Positions 36,369 through 49,269 are shown, numbered from the stretch's first letter. The stretch is 64,000 nucleotides of DNA from Rhizopus arrhizus (GCA_024220505.1 JAKZZE010000002.1:1798001-1862000); one strand, 5' to 3'. Notes: generated from the sequence alone by a model not told the origin. A program made the numbers and translations.

Positions 36369-37257
36369 ATGAAATCAGCTTTAAATAAACGTCGTAAAAA
36401 GAGATCATGTCCCTATGAAAAGCAACATGGTCCATTAACAAAAAATATATCAAAATACGTGCAAGGATGTAATCTATTACTAGCACTTGAATTAAATCAA
36501 AGACAATCACTCAGTAAAAAATGCCTTGGTAACAACACACTAATTTATATAAAAATGAGAAAGATTAAACTTTTTTTTTTTAAAAAAACAAAGCACATTT
36601 AGCTATGTTTGTCGCTCAGGCATGGGAAGATGATCCTTGTAAAGAAAAGTTTCAACAGTTATATTGTATGATGAATAATCTACTTAATACAACAAGCATT
36701 GATTCAGATGAACCATTTGAAATTTTATTACAAAAATATTGTTCCAGCTCTTCTTCTATACCAACATTGTGTCCTAGTATAACATTACTTATAGCCATTA
36801 GTTATATCGAACGACTTCACAGAGTAAATCAATAATGATAACAATAATAAATTAAGCTAATGTTATATAGAAACATCGAAATTTAAGAGGCACAGCAGGT
36901 TGTGGATCACGAATGATTTTTATTGCTTATAACTTAGCAGCAAAATACATTTATGAATGCCTCAAATTGATTATTTATACCAATCAAAAAAATCATGAAA
37001 AGCCATTAACACCACCAACATCACCTAAAATACCCGACAATAGCTTAATTAATGAAAAGAAACAAAAAATAGAAAGAATGGAAAAAGAATTCTTGTGCTT
37101 TTTAAATTATGATTTATCTCTCACTGATCCTGTTGCTCTTGTTGAGTGGGCTCAGTCTTTTGAGGAATCAGCAAGCAGCAGCAACACATTTTGTATGGAT
37201 CAAAATTATACCTCAGCCGATGAAGGCGATGATGAAATGGATGGCAATGAGGAATAA
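36369..37257 (+). CDS. Pho80/PCL-like cyclin
   Basis: Exons 36369-36528, 36603-36823 and 36871-37257 give 255 aa. The cyclin core reads TLLIAISYIERLHR, then NLRGTAGCGSRMIFIAYNLAAKYIY and MEKEFLCFLNYDLSL, the order seen in Pho80/Pcl cyclins, which activate Pho85-type CDKs in nutrient signalling, polarity and cell-cycle start. The N-terminus is basic (KRRKKRSC) and the C-terminus acidic (ADEGDDEMDGNEE). The acceptor of exon 2 (36601-36602) is preceded by a long A/T run. A PTSPK motif (TPPTSPK, about residues 160-166) may be a proline-directed kinase site. It is a diverged member; partner and pathway cannot be assigned. Confidence 0.8.
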
Positions 37258-38022
37258 TAAAGCATTTTATTTAATATTTATACGCATTTCTTTCATATCT
37301 TTCAGCTTGATTACCATTATCATTTAGTTTGGTTTTATTAGATACTTCAATAAGCCTTATTTAACATTTGTGTCTGAAAAGCGGGAAAATAAATTTTGCA
37401 AGCAAGCTCCAGGCTTACTTTATGATGAAATACATCTCAGATTGCATGTACTTTACTGTCTCTCTTTAGATTCACTATTACACAAGAGTGATTAAATATG
37501 ATAGACTTCAGAAAATCTCAATAGTCTCGTAATAGGCTTAAAACATACAATGAGTATTAAATGAAGAAAATCGTTTTACCAATGAATATCTATTTACATT
37601 TGCTATAATAATATATTCATAAAAGGCCATTGGATACAAACCATTCATTTGAATAGGTAGACTACAGAAAGACGCTCACAGACTCAGTCTCTCTTTATTC
37701 ATTCTAAACTGAGTAATTCATGTGTATCCTCAGATGAACATCTGATAAAGTTAATTTAAGGTTGCTTTATAGAAACCAGACATATTCTTAATTGCTATCT
37801 TGACAGTAACCAAAATTGTACATCTTTTATAAACATGACTTAAATCCATTTTATTCTGTCTTTTCGTTGCTTTCGAGAAACCAAGCTTAAAAATAATAAT
37901 TATGAGTTGATGCATAAAAGAGTAGAACTGTGACTTGGGGATAGCCTTCCCAAAAGAAGAAATCCCCCCCTTTTCCTCTTTTGTGTGTATCGTGCGTTTC
38001 ATATTTTTTTTTTTTTTTCTTA
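37258..38022. other. Intergenic region, no gene recognised
   Basis: AT-rich; a short T tract (38004-38018) precedes the next ATG. Confidence 0.45.
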
Positions 38023-38318
38023 ATGAAGATTTACACTACTGCCTTACTCTCAACTTTAGCATCGGCTGTTTTAGCCTTTGAGAACACTGTACCTTGTGTT
38101 ATGTGGTCTCCTAAAGAGTAAAACAAAACAAAAAAACAAAAAGACAAGACACAAACTCTCTTTATTAGCTACATTAATGGAAAAATAGATAGTCAACTTG
38201 TCATGACCAGCAGTGATGCGACCTCAAATATTGTTTCTTCTTTTTCTTCAAATGTTTGTTCTGCTAAAGTCATTGCTTTGTTTAACCAACCTGAGGTATA
38301 CAAAGGAAAGAAAGAAGG

Positions 38319-38349
<31 letters not shown>

Positions 38350-39192
38350 ATGATGTTCAATGTTGTTGATACGTTTTAAAAGGTTCACAGTAATGACTTT
38401 ACTCGCTCCGAGAATAAAGATGCGTTTGAGCAATTAAAGGTAATGAGAATATATGCATATACTATAAAGTTGTTGTCTTTTTTTAAATTTGTAAAATGAT
38501 AGGCATACGTCAACCAAGCCAGTTCTCGTTCTGAAATTGAATACATCACTGACGGTGTTGATATTCATCAAGTAGCCAAGGAAATCGCTAGTCAATGTGA
38601 TGCTACCATTGCTACTTTGGATGCATCAAGTAAGAAAAAAAAAGCAAAAAAAAAAAGCACATGCTTAAACAATAGAGAAAAGAAGACAATTGACCTATTG
38701 TCTTCATAGCTGTTTCTATTGACGATTTCCCTCAGCAAAACTCACCTATTGTTGCTATTGTATCTCTTCCTGCTTCAAACAGTTTCCAATCCAACGGTAA
38801 AAAAGTTTTATTCTTACAGCTCTTAAAAAAGGAAAGCTAAATGAGAGTGAACATAGATGCATTATTAGAAAAAGTGATTGATACAATTGGGCATGATGAT
38901 TATGCTGCGGTTTATACCTCTACTTCTGCAAAGGTAAGAGGCAACACCTAAAAAGGATATCATCAATTGATTCGAGTAATAGGTTCCTGAAAAAGTACAC
39001 TTGAATCGTCGAGCTCCTTTTGAGAATAAGAAATTACCTATTTTTGCTAAATATCAATTATTTACACCTGGTGTATTTATGGTTCTTGGTGTCACTTTTC
39101 TTTTCTTATTCATTGCTGGCACAGGTATTACTTGGTTATCAGGTATTCAAACACCCATTCGTATGGAAACACCCAAACAAAAAAAGAATTAA
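38023..39192 (+). CDS. Big1/Voa1-like ER protein (V-ATPase accessory S1 family)
   Basis: Seven exons (38023-38117, 38169-38295, 38383-38439, 38503-38629, 38710-38796, 38857-38933, 38983-39192) join to 259 aa. A signal peptide (MKIYTTALLSTLASAVLAF) is followed by NTVPCVMWSPKDYI, resembling the N-terminal motif of Big1 and ATP6AP1 luminal domains. The C-terminus has LPIFAKYQLFTPGVFMVLGV, the family's hallmark KYQ-FTPG segment leading into the single TM helix, then a short cytosolic tail ending KQKKN. Family members help assemble the V-ATPase or, for yeast Big1, affect beta-1,6-glucan synthesis. The third intron side carries a 27-nt A run (38319-38346 within the intron 38296-38382). The family assignment rests on the two ends; the middle is diverged. 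Confidence 0.8.
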
Positions 39193-39319
39193 TAAAACAT
39201 CTTTATTTTGAATAAACCCTCTTTTTTCGATTCTTATTTACATCCCCCCCTCTCTTTTTCTTCACTTTCAAAAGGCGTATAGTAAAAAACGTTTTTTTTT
39301 TCTTTTTCTATAATACATT

Positions 39320-41011
39320 TTAACTTTGTTGGTTTATAAGCCTTGGTCCGCCTACTCGCGTTAGTGTACTGGTATGATAAAGAGTGACCTCTGTGAATTT
39401 GGCAACACTAACAACTGACGTATCACAACTAGTGACAGCCAGGCCGGCGTAGACATCCTTGGATAACGGAAATGTGATTGACACAAAGGGTTCCCAAGCT
39501 GTGCTTGCACCAAGAATGTCTATATGTTGAATATGTGCCTCAAATAGATCATCACTCTGTCGAACAAGACGAAGACGGTAAGGAGGTGATGCTTTCATCT
39601 TTTTGATGATCTTTGTCGGTTGGAAATTACGGTATCGAACCTGCACGAATACACCATCTGCAGGTGAGATGCCCAGCATGATGAGTGGAGAACCAGAACC
39701 CAAGTGCTCACGAATCATGATACCCGCCTTGGCACACTTTGCAAATGTAGAGTGGGATCGAATGGTGCTCTCGATAGCGCCCGAGCCAGAGAAGGGTTGA
39801 TACATGAATCGAAAGGCGTCACTGTCATTGTCGATATCAGCTCCTGATCCCCAAAGTGTAAATGTGGAAGAAGAATCGGCCGAGACTGTGCCGGGAAGTC
39901 CAATCTGCGTCTCATCGCCTACGTCCATCGTTTGCCAATCACCTGGTAAATTTGGGTTCGGTATAGGACCAGGTAAAGGTTGGCGTGGGTTGCTTAGTTT
40001 GGATTGTAAGAGAGGTGCCAACCTTTTGGAAAAAAGCTCATGTCCTGCATCATTCAAATGTCCCTAGAAACCCACCCCCAAAAAGAAAAAGAAGAACAAT
40101 AAAGGATAAGTAGAAAGTAGAGAGGGTGAGAATAAGGTACATACCTTGTCATGGTAAAAAGTAGGCCCATATTTTATCCAGCCTGTTGTATCGATAAAAT
40201 AAACTTGCTGATCTCCTTGTCGATTTAGTTCCAATACAGAGTATTGTGATGAACGAAACATGTCTCCAAGTGGTTCTGATAAGATAAAGATAGGTGCATC
40301 GGATTCCAAAGAAGTTTGACGGATTCGGACAAGAAACGATACAAGTTCTTCCCGGTAATCTTTTGAAGAGTATCCTTTTTGTTTATCATTTGTACCCAAA
40401 AGGATCACAGCTCCTCGAGGCTTTGATGTTCTTTGTTGAGGCAGCATATCAAAATATTTTTTGGACAAACCATTGATCAATGTTGCATCTCGATAGGCTG
40501 TAAGTATGTGATCTGCATTGATCATATCACTCGTTAGCCAAGCAAAACTTGTAAAGGGTCCCTGACTTGTCTCTGTGCCTAATGTCAAATCATGGCCGAT
40601 AAATTCAACAAGGGGCAAGTTGTTCTGTGTCGGTGGTACTGTTGTACCTGTATCCTCAATGACCAGTGACTGCACACCAATAGATTCGGTAGCCATCACA
40701 AGCACTTGATGCTGTCCACTATCAGGTAAAGGAACTAGATCTATAGTGGGTGTTGTATTTGCAAAGAATGAGGTAGAGCCTCCGTCTATTCGTATAAGGA
40801 CGTTGGCAGGTTTTGTAAGCTGCAGCTTGACTGTTCGTGTCTGCTGAAAGATTACTTTAAAGTAAGCACCTGGCCAACTGCTTTGGATATCTTCTGAAGT
40901 GGGTTGCCATCTTCCAATATATTGAATATTTGGGTCGTCAAAAGATACTTTGGTAATAGCTAATACAGTATTGTAAACAAAATACAGTAGTAAGATTAAA
41001 CGTTGTATCAT
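39320..41011 (-). CDS. Secreted SGNH-hydrolase-like protein with N- and C-terminal beta domains; nucleophile Ser missing
   Basis: Exons (minus) 41011-40145 and 40063-39320 give 536 aa. Residues 1-18 are a signal peptide. Residues about 25-130 resemble the jelly-roll domain that precedes SGNH domains in CE2-type esterases. The SGNH core (135-310) has block III as ILLGTND (204-209) and a block V-like HDKGHLNDAGH (287-296) with the catalytic Asp/His pair. Block I, normally G-D-S-x-T, reads FIGHDLTLG (137-145), so the serine position holds Asp141. The C-terminal 220 residues (DVGDETQIGLPGTVS, AGIMIREHLG, VFVQVRYRN) look like a DUF1349/concanavalin-like beta-sandwich. If the alignment is right, the protein cannot use the normal esterase mechanism and may bind carbohydrate instead. 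The gene converges on the Big1-like gene (127 bp between stops). Confidence 0.8.
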
Positions 41012-43106
41012 TTATGTTTTGTATAAAAAAAAAAAAATCATAAAAAAGAAAAGCTAAAAAAGGTGACTGAGTTTTATATTGTAATATTGCAACCAAAAAA
41101 GTTACAAACAAAAAAATTGGAAATAAACAAGGGAATATTTCTTCTCCCTTTTGCTTATTCCTAAATAAGTATATGAAGTGGTTTGCAGAACTGCATGATC
41201 ATTTGCTAGTTTAAAAAAGGGGACTTATAAATTCAGTAATGCGATCCCGAGTTGTGCTTTTCTGTACTGTTTATATCTTGAGAATCACTTTTGATGATAA
41301 AGTGCAATCATAAAGCATGTGTCTGTAATGTTGAATAAAAGAAGAAAGAAAGAAAAAAAAAAAACGAATGGCTGTTTATAATACTTTTTAAATTAAAAAT
41401 ATTTTTTATTAAAGATGTTCATTTGTCAAAAATAAACGATGGTATCTTGACAAATAAAGAACAAGAATATCCAAACTGTTCATTTTATAATAAACCAAAT
41501 CGAGACAGATGACGTAAAAATACAATAGATTCAATTATGAAGGCTAATAAATGTGAAGCAAATAAGGTTTTTGAAATGCTTATTTTTGACAACTGTATTA
41601 CACTAATGATATCATTTGTAAAGTACACAAAAGTGAAAGGGAACGAGAAAGGGGAGGAAGCGAAAGAGATTAAGGTTTCTTTCGGATGTTCAAGTAGAGC
41701 GTGTAACCTTTGGATAGGTTTTATTTTAACTTATTAGAGATTAGGTAGCATACACTTTAAGCCATTTTATTAATATCATCTTCACAACTATTTGTAAACA
41801 TCAAAATTAAATTTACTTTTTCATCTTTATTGGAACAATGTTGAAAATACCATCTTATTTATAATGTACATCATAAATTAAACGATTTAACAACTATAAT
41901 GCACTTTTTACATTGTATTTCAAGGATAAATATATTGTTTACTTTTGACATATGCCAAAGACAATTAGAAAATATAATGAGCATCTTACTTTGTACTTTG
42001 CTCAAACCATGAAGGATTTTATTCTCTTTTCTTTGTAGTTTAACACAATGAAGTATAGAAATAATAAGCATAAAACTACTTGTATTTCCCACGTTAACTT
42101 GTACTCTATGCAGAACAGTGACCCTGTTGAGCATATACTTAAGATCAAAATGACTGGGCTAGCAACTCGGAGTTCATACTTTTATCTTATGCCGCTTTTT
42201 GTCCCTGTCTTTAAAAATCTATTTGAAACTAGAGCCTAAATAGGGAAATATTTTGGATAAACTTAATTGCTTTATGGTTTTTTTTCGTGTATTTCTGCTA
42301 CCACTTTTCTTTTTTTATTCATAAAAAGGACTTTTTTCATTCTAATGGAAAGATGATCTAATGTACATATATTATATCTTACAGGATAAATGCTATGATG
42401 AAGCAGTGTGTTCCTAACTTGACATATTCTTGCAGTGATTGAATGTCTATTTGAAAACGAAGCGTGTGAATTCACAGCTTAATAGCAGAATAGATAAACT
42501 GGAAAAAAAAAGGCATTTTAAATAAAATTCAAATTATTTGAGAATATGATTTTAAAAAAAGATATATGTCTCAACATGCTTTCTTTTGCTCAAAAGAAAC
42601 AATGCTAAATCCCTAAATTTATATCCAAGCTTACCTATGAGACAGTTTGGTTACTCATATTTGTGCGTCACTGATATTGCAATTTGAAATTGTGGCTGTT
42701 GAGATATTTAGGAAACACTGTCCATTCGATTTATCACTTAGTATATGCATCAATAGAGACATTAACAAATATTTCAATATCAATTTTTGACAAAGGTAAC
42801 AAAACATCAGCCAAGTGGTTTGAAAGTAAATTAGGCTAAGCATTAAAAATGTCTACAATAGTTTGTACGAGAATATAAAAGTTAAAAAATCCATGGACAC
42901 AGCATATATTGTTATCATGAATTTTTTGTTATGTTTTTCTATCCATAAATTATGTTCTCTCCCTTCATTCTATTGTTCGTTACTCTCAGGTATTTAATGA
43001 TTACTTTTTAAAATAATTTTGAGTAATGGACTGATCTTGATAGTGTCATAATCTAAAGTAAACTACTTTTTCGTAAGTCAAATGATGCAAGCAACTCCAA
43101 ACACTG

Positions 43107-43142
<36 letters not shown>

Positions 43143-43284
43143 TAAACAATTACGACATTTACAAGGTAACATGATATGCTTATATTATGTATTATAATAA
43201 ACTAAAAACAAAAAAGTATATTCAATTTGATTTAGAATAAGCAACTTAATAAAGGATGTCTTGGTATATCACAATAAATTTTAT
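41012..43284. other. Long intergenic region, no gene recognised
   Basis: AT-rich; overlapping short frames on both strands around 41870-42240 look decayed. A 34-nt T tract lies at 43108-43141. Confidence 0.45.
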
Positions 43285-44082
43285 TTAACAACACCCACTA
43301 TTTTGTGTTTGCTGCTGATATTGCTGATCAAGGCTCACATTGTTCTCATCATGGTTATCATTATTTACATTCTCTTGTTGAAGTTCTACAATAGCAGAAA
43401 TTAAGGAACGTGTAGCTTCTTCAATATTACTATTATCTTTAGCTGATGTTTCAAACCTAAAAACAAAGTATTCTATAAATTTTTTTCTTTTTCTTGTGCG
43501 TTTGTCTATGGTTACCACTGGATAAATCCGTTTTCTTTACAAAAATGATCTAATTCTGCAGGGTTTGCATGCTGCCCATGTCCTTCTTGAATCAAATCCG
43601 TCTAAATATGTCCCATTAATAACACATAGAAGATATTAAAGAGCCAAAGTACCTTGTTGGCTAATAAAATAACTGGAATTTGCCCTCCTCCCCATGCCTC
43701 AGGTAATGCGACCTTTGCATCAATGTCTCGTTTCCATTTTGTAACGCCTTCAAATGTTTGTGGCCTTGTAATGTCATATACAACAATTGCACCAAGTGCT
43801 TCTTTATAATATACTCGTGTCATGTTGCCGAATCTTTCTTGACCTGCAATGTCCCATAGTTGGAGTCGAACAATAATGTCAGGTCCCCATTGAATGACTT
43901 TAAGTGCAAAGTCGACACCAATCTAATGAAGAGAAGTCAGTTTCTTTTTACAGTACATGCTATATGTTTACAGTAGATTTGTAATTTGTTGAGAATATAT
44001 TGTGAACATAACGTCGTATGATAGAAGTCTTTCCTGTGCCAAGATCACCCACTACCAGAATTTTATAAAGATATTCTCTCAT
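43285..44082 (-). CDS. RAB32: Rab32/38-type small GTPase
   Basis: Exons (minus) 44082-43972, 43922-43653, 43601-43516 and 43456-43285 give 212 aa. G boxes: GDLGTGKTS (P-loop), ST|IGVDFA (switch I), WDIAGQERFGNMTRVYYKEA (switch II), ANKTDL (G4) and ETSAK (G5); the C-terminus ends SGCC for geranylgeranylation. Ile in place of Thr in the WDTAGQE motif, the FALKVI switch and the DIDAKVALPE segment are the diagnostic marks of Rab32/38. In animals and amoebae these GTPases act on lysosome-related organelles, endosomes and mitochondria. Yeasts lack this subfamily, so its presence supports an early-diverging fungus. The Gln-rich linker before the Cys pair is short and of low complexity. Confidence 0.9.
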
Positions 44083-46029
44083 TTCAGTCTATTATAGAAA
44101 TTATTACTATACTATTTTAATCTAAGAGCAAAGAAGTATAGGTTATGAATGTATGCTGCAATAGAATACCATTTTAATCAAGATATAAATGTAACAAAAG
44201 AGGGATACAGTGTTCATGATACCAACTTGCGGAAGTTTGAAATAAAGTGCAAACTTAAAACTCCGTTTTGTAATTCCCTTTTTTTTAATCTGCTGATTTA
44301 CCGTTAGCCCAAATCGTGGCCTCAAAGCCCATGTTGCATGACAAAAGATGTAATAAAGAGACGAAAAAGATGGGGTTTTTTGTGTTTAACAGTGTGTTGT
44401 TGTGGTTAATATTTTTTTATTAAATGGATTTAAGTGCTTTTTAAAGGTACTAGTCAAGCACTGAGTTAAAGCTTACAAGTATTGAGGAAACACAGAGTTA
44501 CAAGCCTTGTTAAATCCTCCATACAACTTTTAAATGCCTTTTGTACCGAACAGCTAGGGATCACTGAGCCTGGTAAAGATCGATGTTGTGGATATTCCCG
44601 ATAGTCGCTATATTTGTAGACTTCATAGACTACATCATTCTAATTTAGGCCGCGATAGATTTGCTTTATTTAGTAACAGTGTATATCCTATCTGCAATAA
44701 TCTTATTGACATATTACAATATGCTAAAGTATATGGGGACATACCTGAATTACTAATAGCATACAGTACTTAACTTGACGCATTTATTCAACTATCCAAT
44801 CGGTTTATTCGATAAATGATTTTTTTTTAATTTTATTTAACAAAGAACAATATTGACGAAACAAAGGTGAAAGATATGGTAGCAGCTCACTCCTTCTATG
44901 CCCTTCAATGGCCAATGCCACCGAAAAGTAAATTTTGCGTCCTCTATGATATAAAAAAAAATAATTTAATTTTTCATCATTACTGTACAAATTGAGAATA
45001 ACAGCGTTGCTCACTGATCTATGACTAGATGCTTTGTCTTTGCTTTGCTAACCTTATTAAAAAATGGCGTTTTCAAAATGTATTCATGGACACTAAGGGC
45101 ACACCAAAAGTAACAAACTAAACTGTTACAACCCAAGATACAAATCAACACCTTTAATGAATGTTGTATTTCCTTAGTATAGCTATTGATATAAAAATTC
45201 GATTATCTAGACACCTTTTAATGATGATATGCTATGCAAACGACTTTAGTTGATATAAAAGTGAATAGGATGATCATTATGATCATGCTCTGAAAGCCAT
45301 TCATGACGCAATCCCATGCCTTTTAAAACTCCTATGGTTGTCATGGTATCATTTGCACTGTTTGGTGTAGATCATTTAATGGGAAAAATCTAGCTAAATT
45401 AGGGTGTGAAGAGCATCCTTGATATTCCCGAATTATACCAATACTTGTTTATAATCAAACATCGAGCGGTCAAAGAGGTTTAATCATGCAGGTAATAAGC
45501 TAGCCCAAAACATATTTCAGGATCCCTCCCTTTTTGTAGTTTCATGGTATAAATTTTAAACAAAGTTGTATTAATCTTCTGAATAAAGATTCCTTGGAGG
45601 ACTGAGAAGAATATTACCTTACTTGTAGATAGCTACAATAGCAAGTGTTTTTCTTTTAGACGTCAAGTTTTTTTAAAAAAAATTTAAAGGCTGTCCACGC
45701 GCAATATGACTTTTGTATTAAATCTGGAAATAAAGCGTGGCTTGAAAGAGCCTTTACTACCAAATGTTTAACAACTGTGTGATTTTTCTTTGAGTTTAAT
45801 GTATTTGTTTTTTAAATTTCATAAGAATGTCAAATGAATATGTAAATGAAAGCCTTGAGGTGGTGAAAGGGGACTTCATCACAAGCATCAAACATTCCGG
45901 TCAAGTCCTCTTTGACCCAAACTTACTACGTTTAACTTTATTTTTAACAGCAGACCAGAATTGCTCTATGGATAAAGCTCAGGAGAATGAGGAGCAAGAT
46001 AGACACGTTTGTATTCTCCGTTTGTAATC
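44083..46029. other. Region with decayed element-like fragments
   Basis: Pieces such as 44588-44773 (plus) show a Cys/His-containing segment loosely like the end of a LINE reverse-transcriptase ORF, and 45550-45780 also looks like a broken frame. Neither is clear enough to name. Confidence 0.3.
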
Positions 46030-47000
46030 ATTTTACCTGCCTCAATTGAGATGTGAATAGGTGCATTATCCACGATAAGGTAACCTCTTCCACTTCTGGT
46101 AGTTTATTCACTACATCCAATGTATTTGAAATAAACTTTAAATAATAGCCTGTTGTAGTTTCTTTAGGAACAGTGTTTGATCCATTCACTTTTCTATTGA
46201 GACCGCTTTAAACTTTTTTTTAAGAAAAGATAAGGAGATTCTCATTTCAATATTCAAGACACCAAAGGTAGATATAATACCAAGAACAGAGTGAGATACT
46301 ACCTTAGTCATTGATGTAGTAATTATGGTTGGTTTAACGTGTACAGAGCGCGTAGTAGATGGTCTCATTTAGATATTGAAGCCAGATTCATCAGTAAAAA
46401 CGCAATTGTTTAAAAATTCATGTCGCTTTCTACCCATTGTCTTACCCGGACTAGGCACTTCTCAAGCCTATCCTCACTATTCCTTGCCACTGGATGAAAC
46501 ATAACCTTTTTCATTGTTAAATTGCGCGCTTGCAATAGAAAATCACCAATAGGCGCATTCTTTGAATCGAAATTTTCAAAAGTCTTCATCAAGTTATCTA
46601 TTACATGTGATAGTCGTCAAAGAACTCCTTATGTTCATTCTGTAATCGATACTTTTTGCGACCGGCCTTATTCTTTTATTTTTATAAATACCTTAGTTAG
46701 GCCCATTTTCTGAATCTCTGTGCCCAGTCTTGAACAGTATGTTCAGTAATACCTGCTAGTCTAGTGGTCTTTTCAGCATTAAAAAGCTTGAATTTAACAT
46801 AGTGTATAGAAAGGCATTTTTGGGTATCCGTATATATATTGTGCTACTTTCCTGAATTGTCTCTCAGTACTTTATCATTCAGTTCACCCCCCCCCCATTT
46901 CTTGGTCTGACGCTTTGGATTTGAGTCTAACTCAGGTACTGGAGATTCAAGGTCTTTACTGAAATTAGTCAAGATTTTGTAAGTTGTAAGGATCAACTTC
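46030..47000 (-). pseudogene. Decayed Tc1/mariner-family transposase
   Basis: Read on the minus strand from about 47000, an N-terminal helix-turn-helix segment is seen (KLFNAEKTTRLAGITEHTVQ, about 46800-46730), then FTDESGFNI with the first catalytic Asp (about 46395-46370) and LIVDNAPIHISIE with the second (about 46075-46045). Stops and frame changes separate all of them and the last catalytic motif is not found. The motif set matches the relic at 1450-2560. A 12-bp word, aacattgtacag, recurs at 47179 and 47545 outside the coding remains and might mark old element ends. Confidence 0.65.
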
Positions 47001-47646
47001 TTCCTCACTTCATAGAATCAGCTTCCCCTTTCATCAACGATTCTACTTTGTCCAACTTTTTATAGAAAATAAATATTCGTTTTGAATAATTAAAAGTGCT
47101 GATCGAAAAAGAAAACCTTAAATTGGGAAATAAAAACCCACGAATTGGTCAGCCTTAAAACCTCGAAATATTATCTGGAACATTGTACAGCCAAAACGTT
47201 GTTCTCTGTATTTATTAATAAAATTTTGTTTACATACCCCATCTTTACATTTTTATCGATTTCTTGATCGAGCATCGCATCAACGCCATTTTCAACACGC
47301 TTTCATTAACTTCTTGTAGTGTTTTCCTTCCGAAAGTGTATAGTGACTCTTCTTAAAGCGCTTCCTATATGTGCTACTTGCAAGAAAGAACATGACTATT
47401 TACTGCACTACGTCGTATTTGTAAAAAAAAAAAAAGTGATGATCACATGATTAGGAATTAAATAGCAATTGATAGCTGTATTGCTGATATATTTATTCAC
47501 TGAAATGTAATTAAATGTCTAATTTGGCACCAGCTTATTTGAAAACATTGTACAGCAGTTGTCTCAATTAAAGGGGGAAAAGCCCTGTGTAAAGAAAAAA
47601 AAGTTTTAAAATTTTATTGTTTGCTGTGACGTATATTGAAAACAAG

Positions 47647-47677
<31 letters not shown>

Positions 47678-47741
47678 AGGAATGCTTATGATGTCTCACA
47701 TCATTCTCTCTTTTCTCTTTTTATTATTTTTTCTTGATTAA
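47001..47741. other. Spacer with 31-nt A tract
   Basis: The A tract (47647-47677) lies 64 nt upstream of the syntaxin ATG and so is purine-rich on the coding strand, opposite to the T tracts of other genes here. No coding region is recognised. Confidence 0.45.
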
Positions 47742-49269
47742 ATGTCATATTCATTTACTAGAGATAGAACTGCTGAATTAAGAGGGGATGGAGAACAAGT
47801 AAATAAATTAAAAGATTTGCATTGTAGTACACATGTACACGCACTGACATTTTATTTTTTTAAAAGTCCAAGTAAGTGTATGATAGGCATAATAAAAGTA
47901 AAATTAAGGCAGTTATCAGCAATAATAACCAAGAACCCTTTGATTGGGGGTATGGACCTACTGAAAATAACACATATGAAATGAATCAAAGGGGACCTGA
48001 TATCTCTACTTCACAGGGATTCTTTGAACAAGTATTTATATGATAAACTGTGTCTGTGTTTTTTTTTTTTTTTGCTTACTCTTGAATAAGTTGGATAGAA
48101 TTAAAAGTGATGTTGATTCATTCAATTATAATGTTGATCAAATAAGTAATTTACATAACACACTTTTACAAAGCTCAAATGAACAGCAAACAAGAAAAGC
48201 ATCTAAAGATCTGGAACACTGTAAATCAATGACACAACAAAATAACATGAATATAAAGGCAAGGATTCAAGGTTAGTTTTGCACTTTTACTTACGTTGGC
48301 TTATGTAACATTGTATAAAAAGAACTTCAAAACATGAACAGTCAATTACCAATCAATTCGGATACACAAATGCGTAAACAACAGGTTTATATATGCAAAC
48401 ATAAAAAAGAAAAAGGAACTTATACAAATTTATGTTTAGGTTGCTGCCTTAAAAAAGAGATTTTTAGATACAATTAAAAGATATCAAGATGTTGAAAGAA
48501 ATTATCAGCTAAGGTATCGACAAAGGATCGAACGTCAGATAAGGATTGGTAACAACAGCAGAAAACAAGCCTCTTTAGTTATTTATGAAAATCATAGTTA
48601 AACCCGACGCTACTCAAGAAGAAGTAGACGCTATTATCGATTCTGATGGACCGCCTCAGATATTCGCTCAATCTGTAAGCAACTCAGTTTTTTTTTATAG
48701 CCAAAGACTAAAAAGGAACTTTATAGTTAATGACCGCAGGTAGACAAGGACAAGCAAAGGCTGTGTTGTCCGAAGTACAGACACGACATGACGATATCAA
48801 GCATATAGAAAAAACAATTATTGTAAAAAAAAAAAAAAAAACGATCAAGACAACAGCCGCTCACTATTTTATTAGGAACTGCATCAACTTTTTATGGACA
48901 TGTCGATGATGGTAGAACAACAAGGCGAGACACTCACTACAATTGAAAATCATGCAGAACAGACCGAAGGTCATATAAAACAAGGAAACACGTTTATATC
49001 CAAGGCCATTCAAAGTGCAAAATCAACACGGACGGTAAAGCTCTTTTTGTCCTACTTTTTGTTTCATTTTCTAATCCTTTTTACCAGAAAAAATGGTGCT
49101 GCTTTTTCCTTTGTATTGGTATTTGTGTCATGATTGCCATTCTGGTATGGTGGTTTGGATTCAACCATGTGGTTAGTTTTTTTTTTTTTTTTTTTTTTTT
49201 TGTATGTGAACTATAAATTAACACTTTTCTTTCTCTTCTTAGGGTGTTGGAGGAAATAGTTCACAATAA
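47742..49269 (+). CDS. SSO1: Plasma-membrane syntaxin (Sso1/Psy1-type Qa-SNARE)
   Basis: t-SNARE for exocytic vesicle fusion. Eleven exons (47742-47798, 47867-47871, 47920-48031, 48091-48271, 48323-48384, 48440-48548, 48598-48674, 48727-48822, 48876-49034, 49088-49171, 49243-49269) join to 322 aa. The second exon is only 5 nt (TCCAA). Joining exon 1 directly to exon 3 breaks the frame; the microexon gives DGEQSNNNNQEPFDWGYG. The Habc helices run from about 60 to 185 (LDRIKSDVDSFNYNVDQ, DTIKRYQDVERNYQLRYRQR). The SNARE motif (about 225-285) includes MDMSMMVEQQGETLTTIENH with the zero-layer Gln. A single TM anchor follows a KKWCC stretch, and eight residues remain after it. Its partner alpha-SNAP is encoded 7.4 kb away. 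Confidence 0.93.

Noticed and set aside
44588..44773. Possible LINE reverse-transcriptase tail with Cys/His residues
   Set aside because: Too short and too degenerate to name; the Cys/His spacing does not match a known finger exactly.
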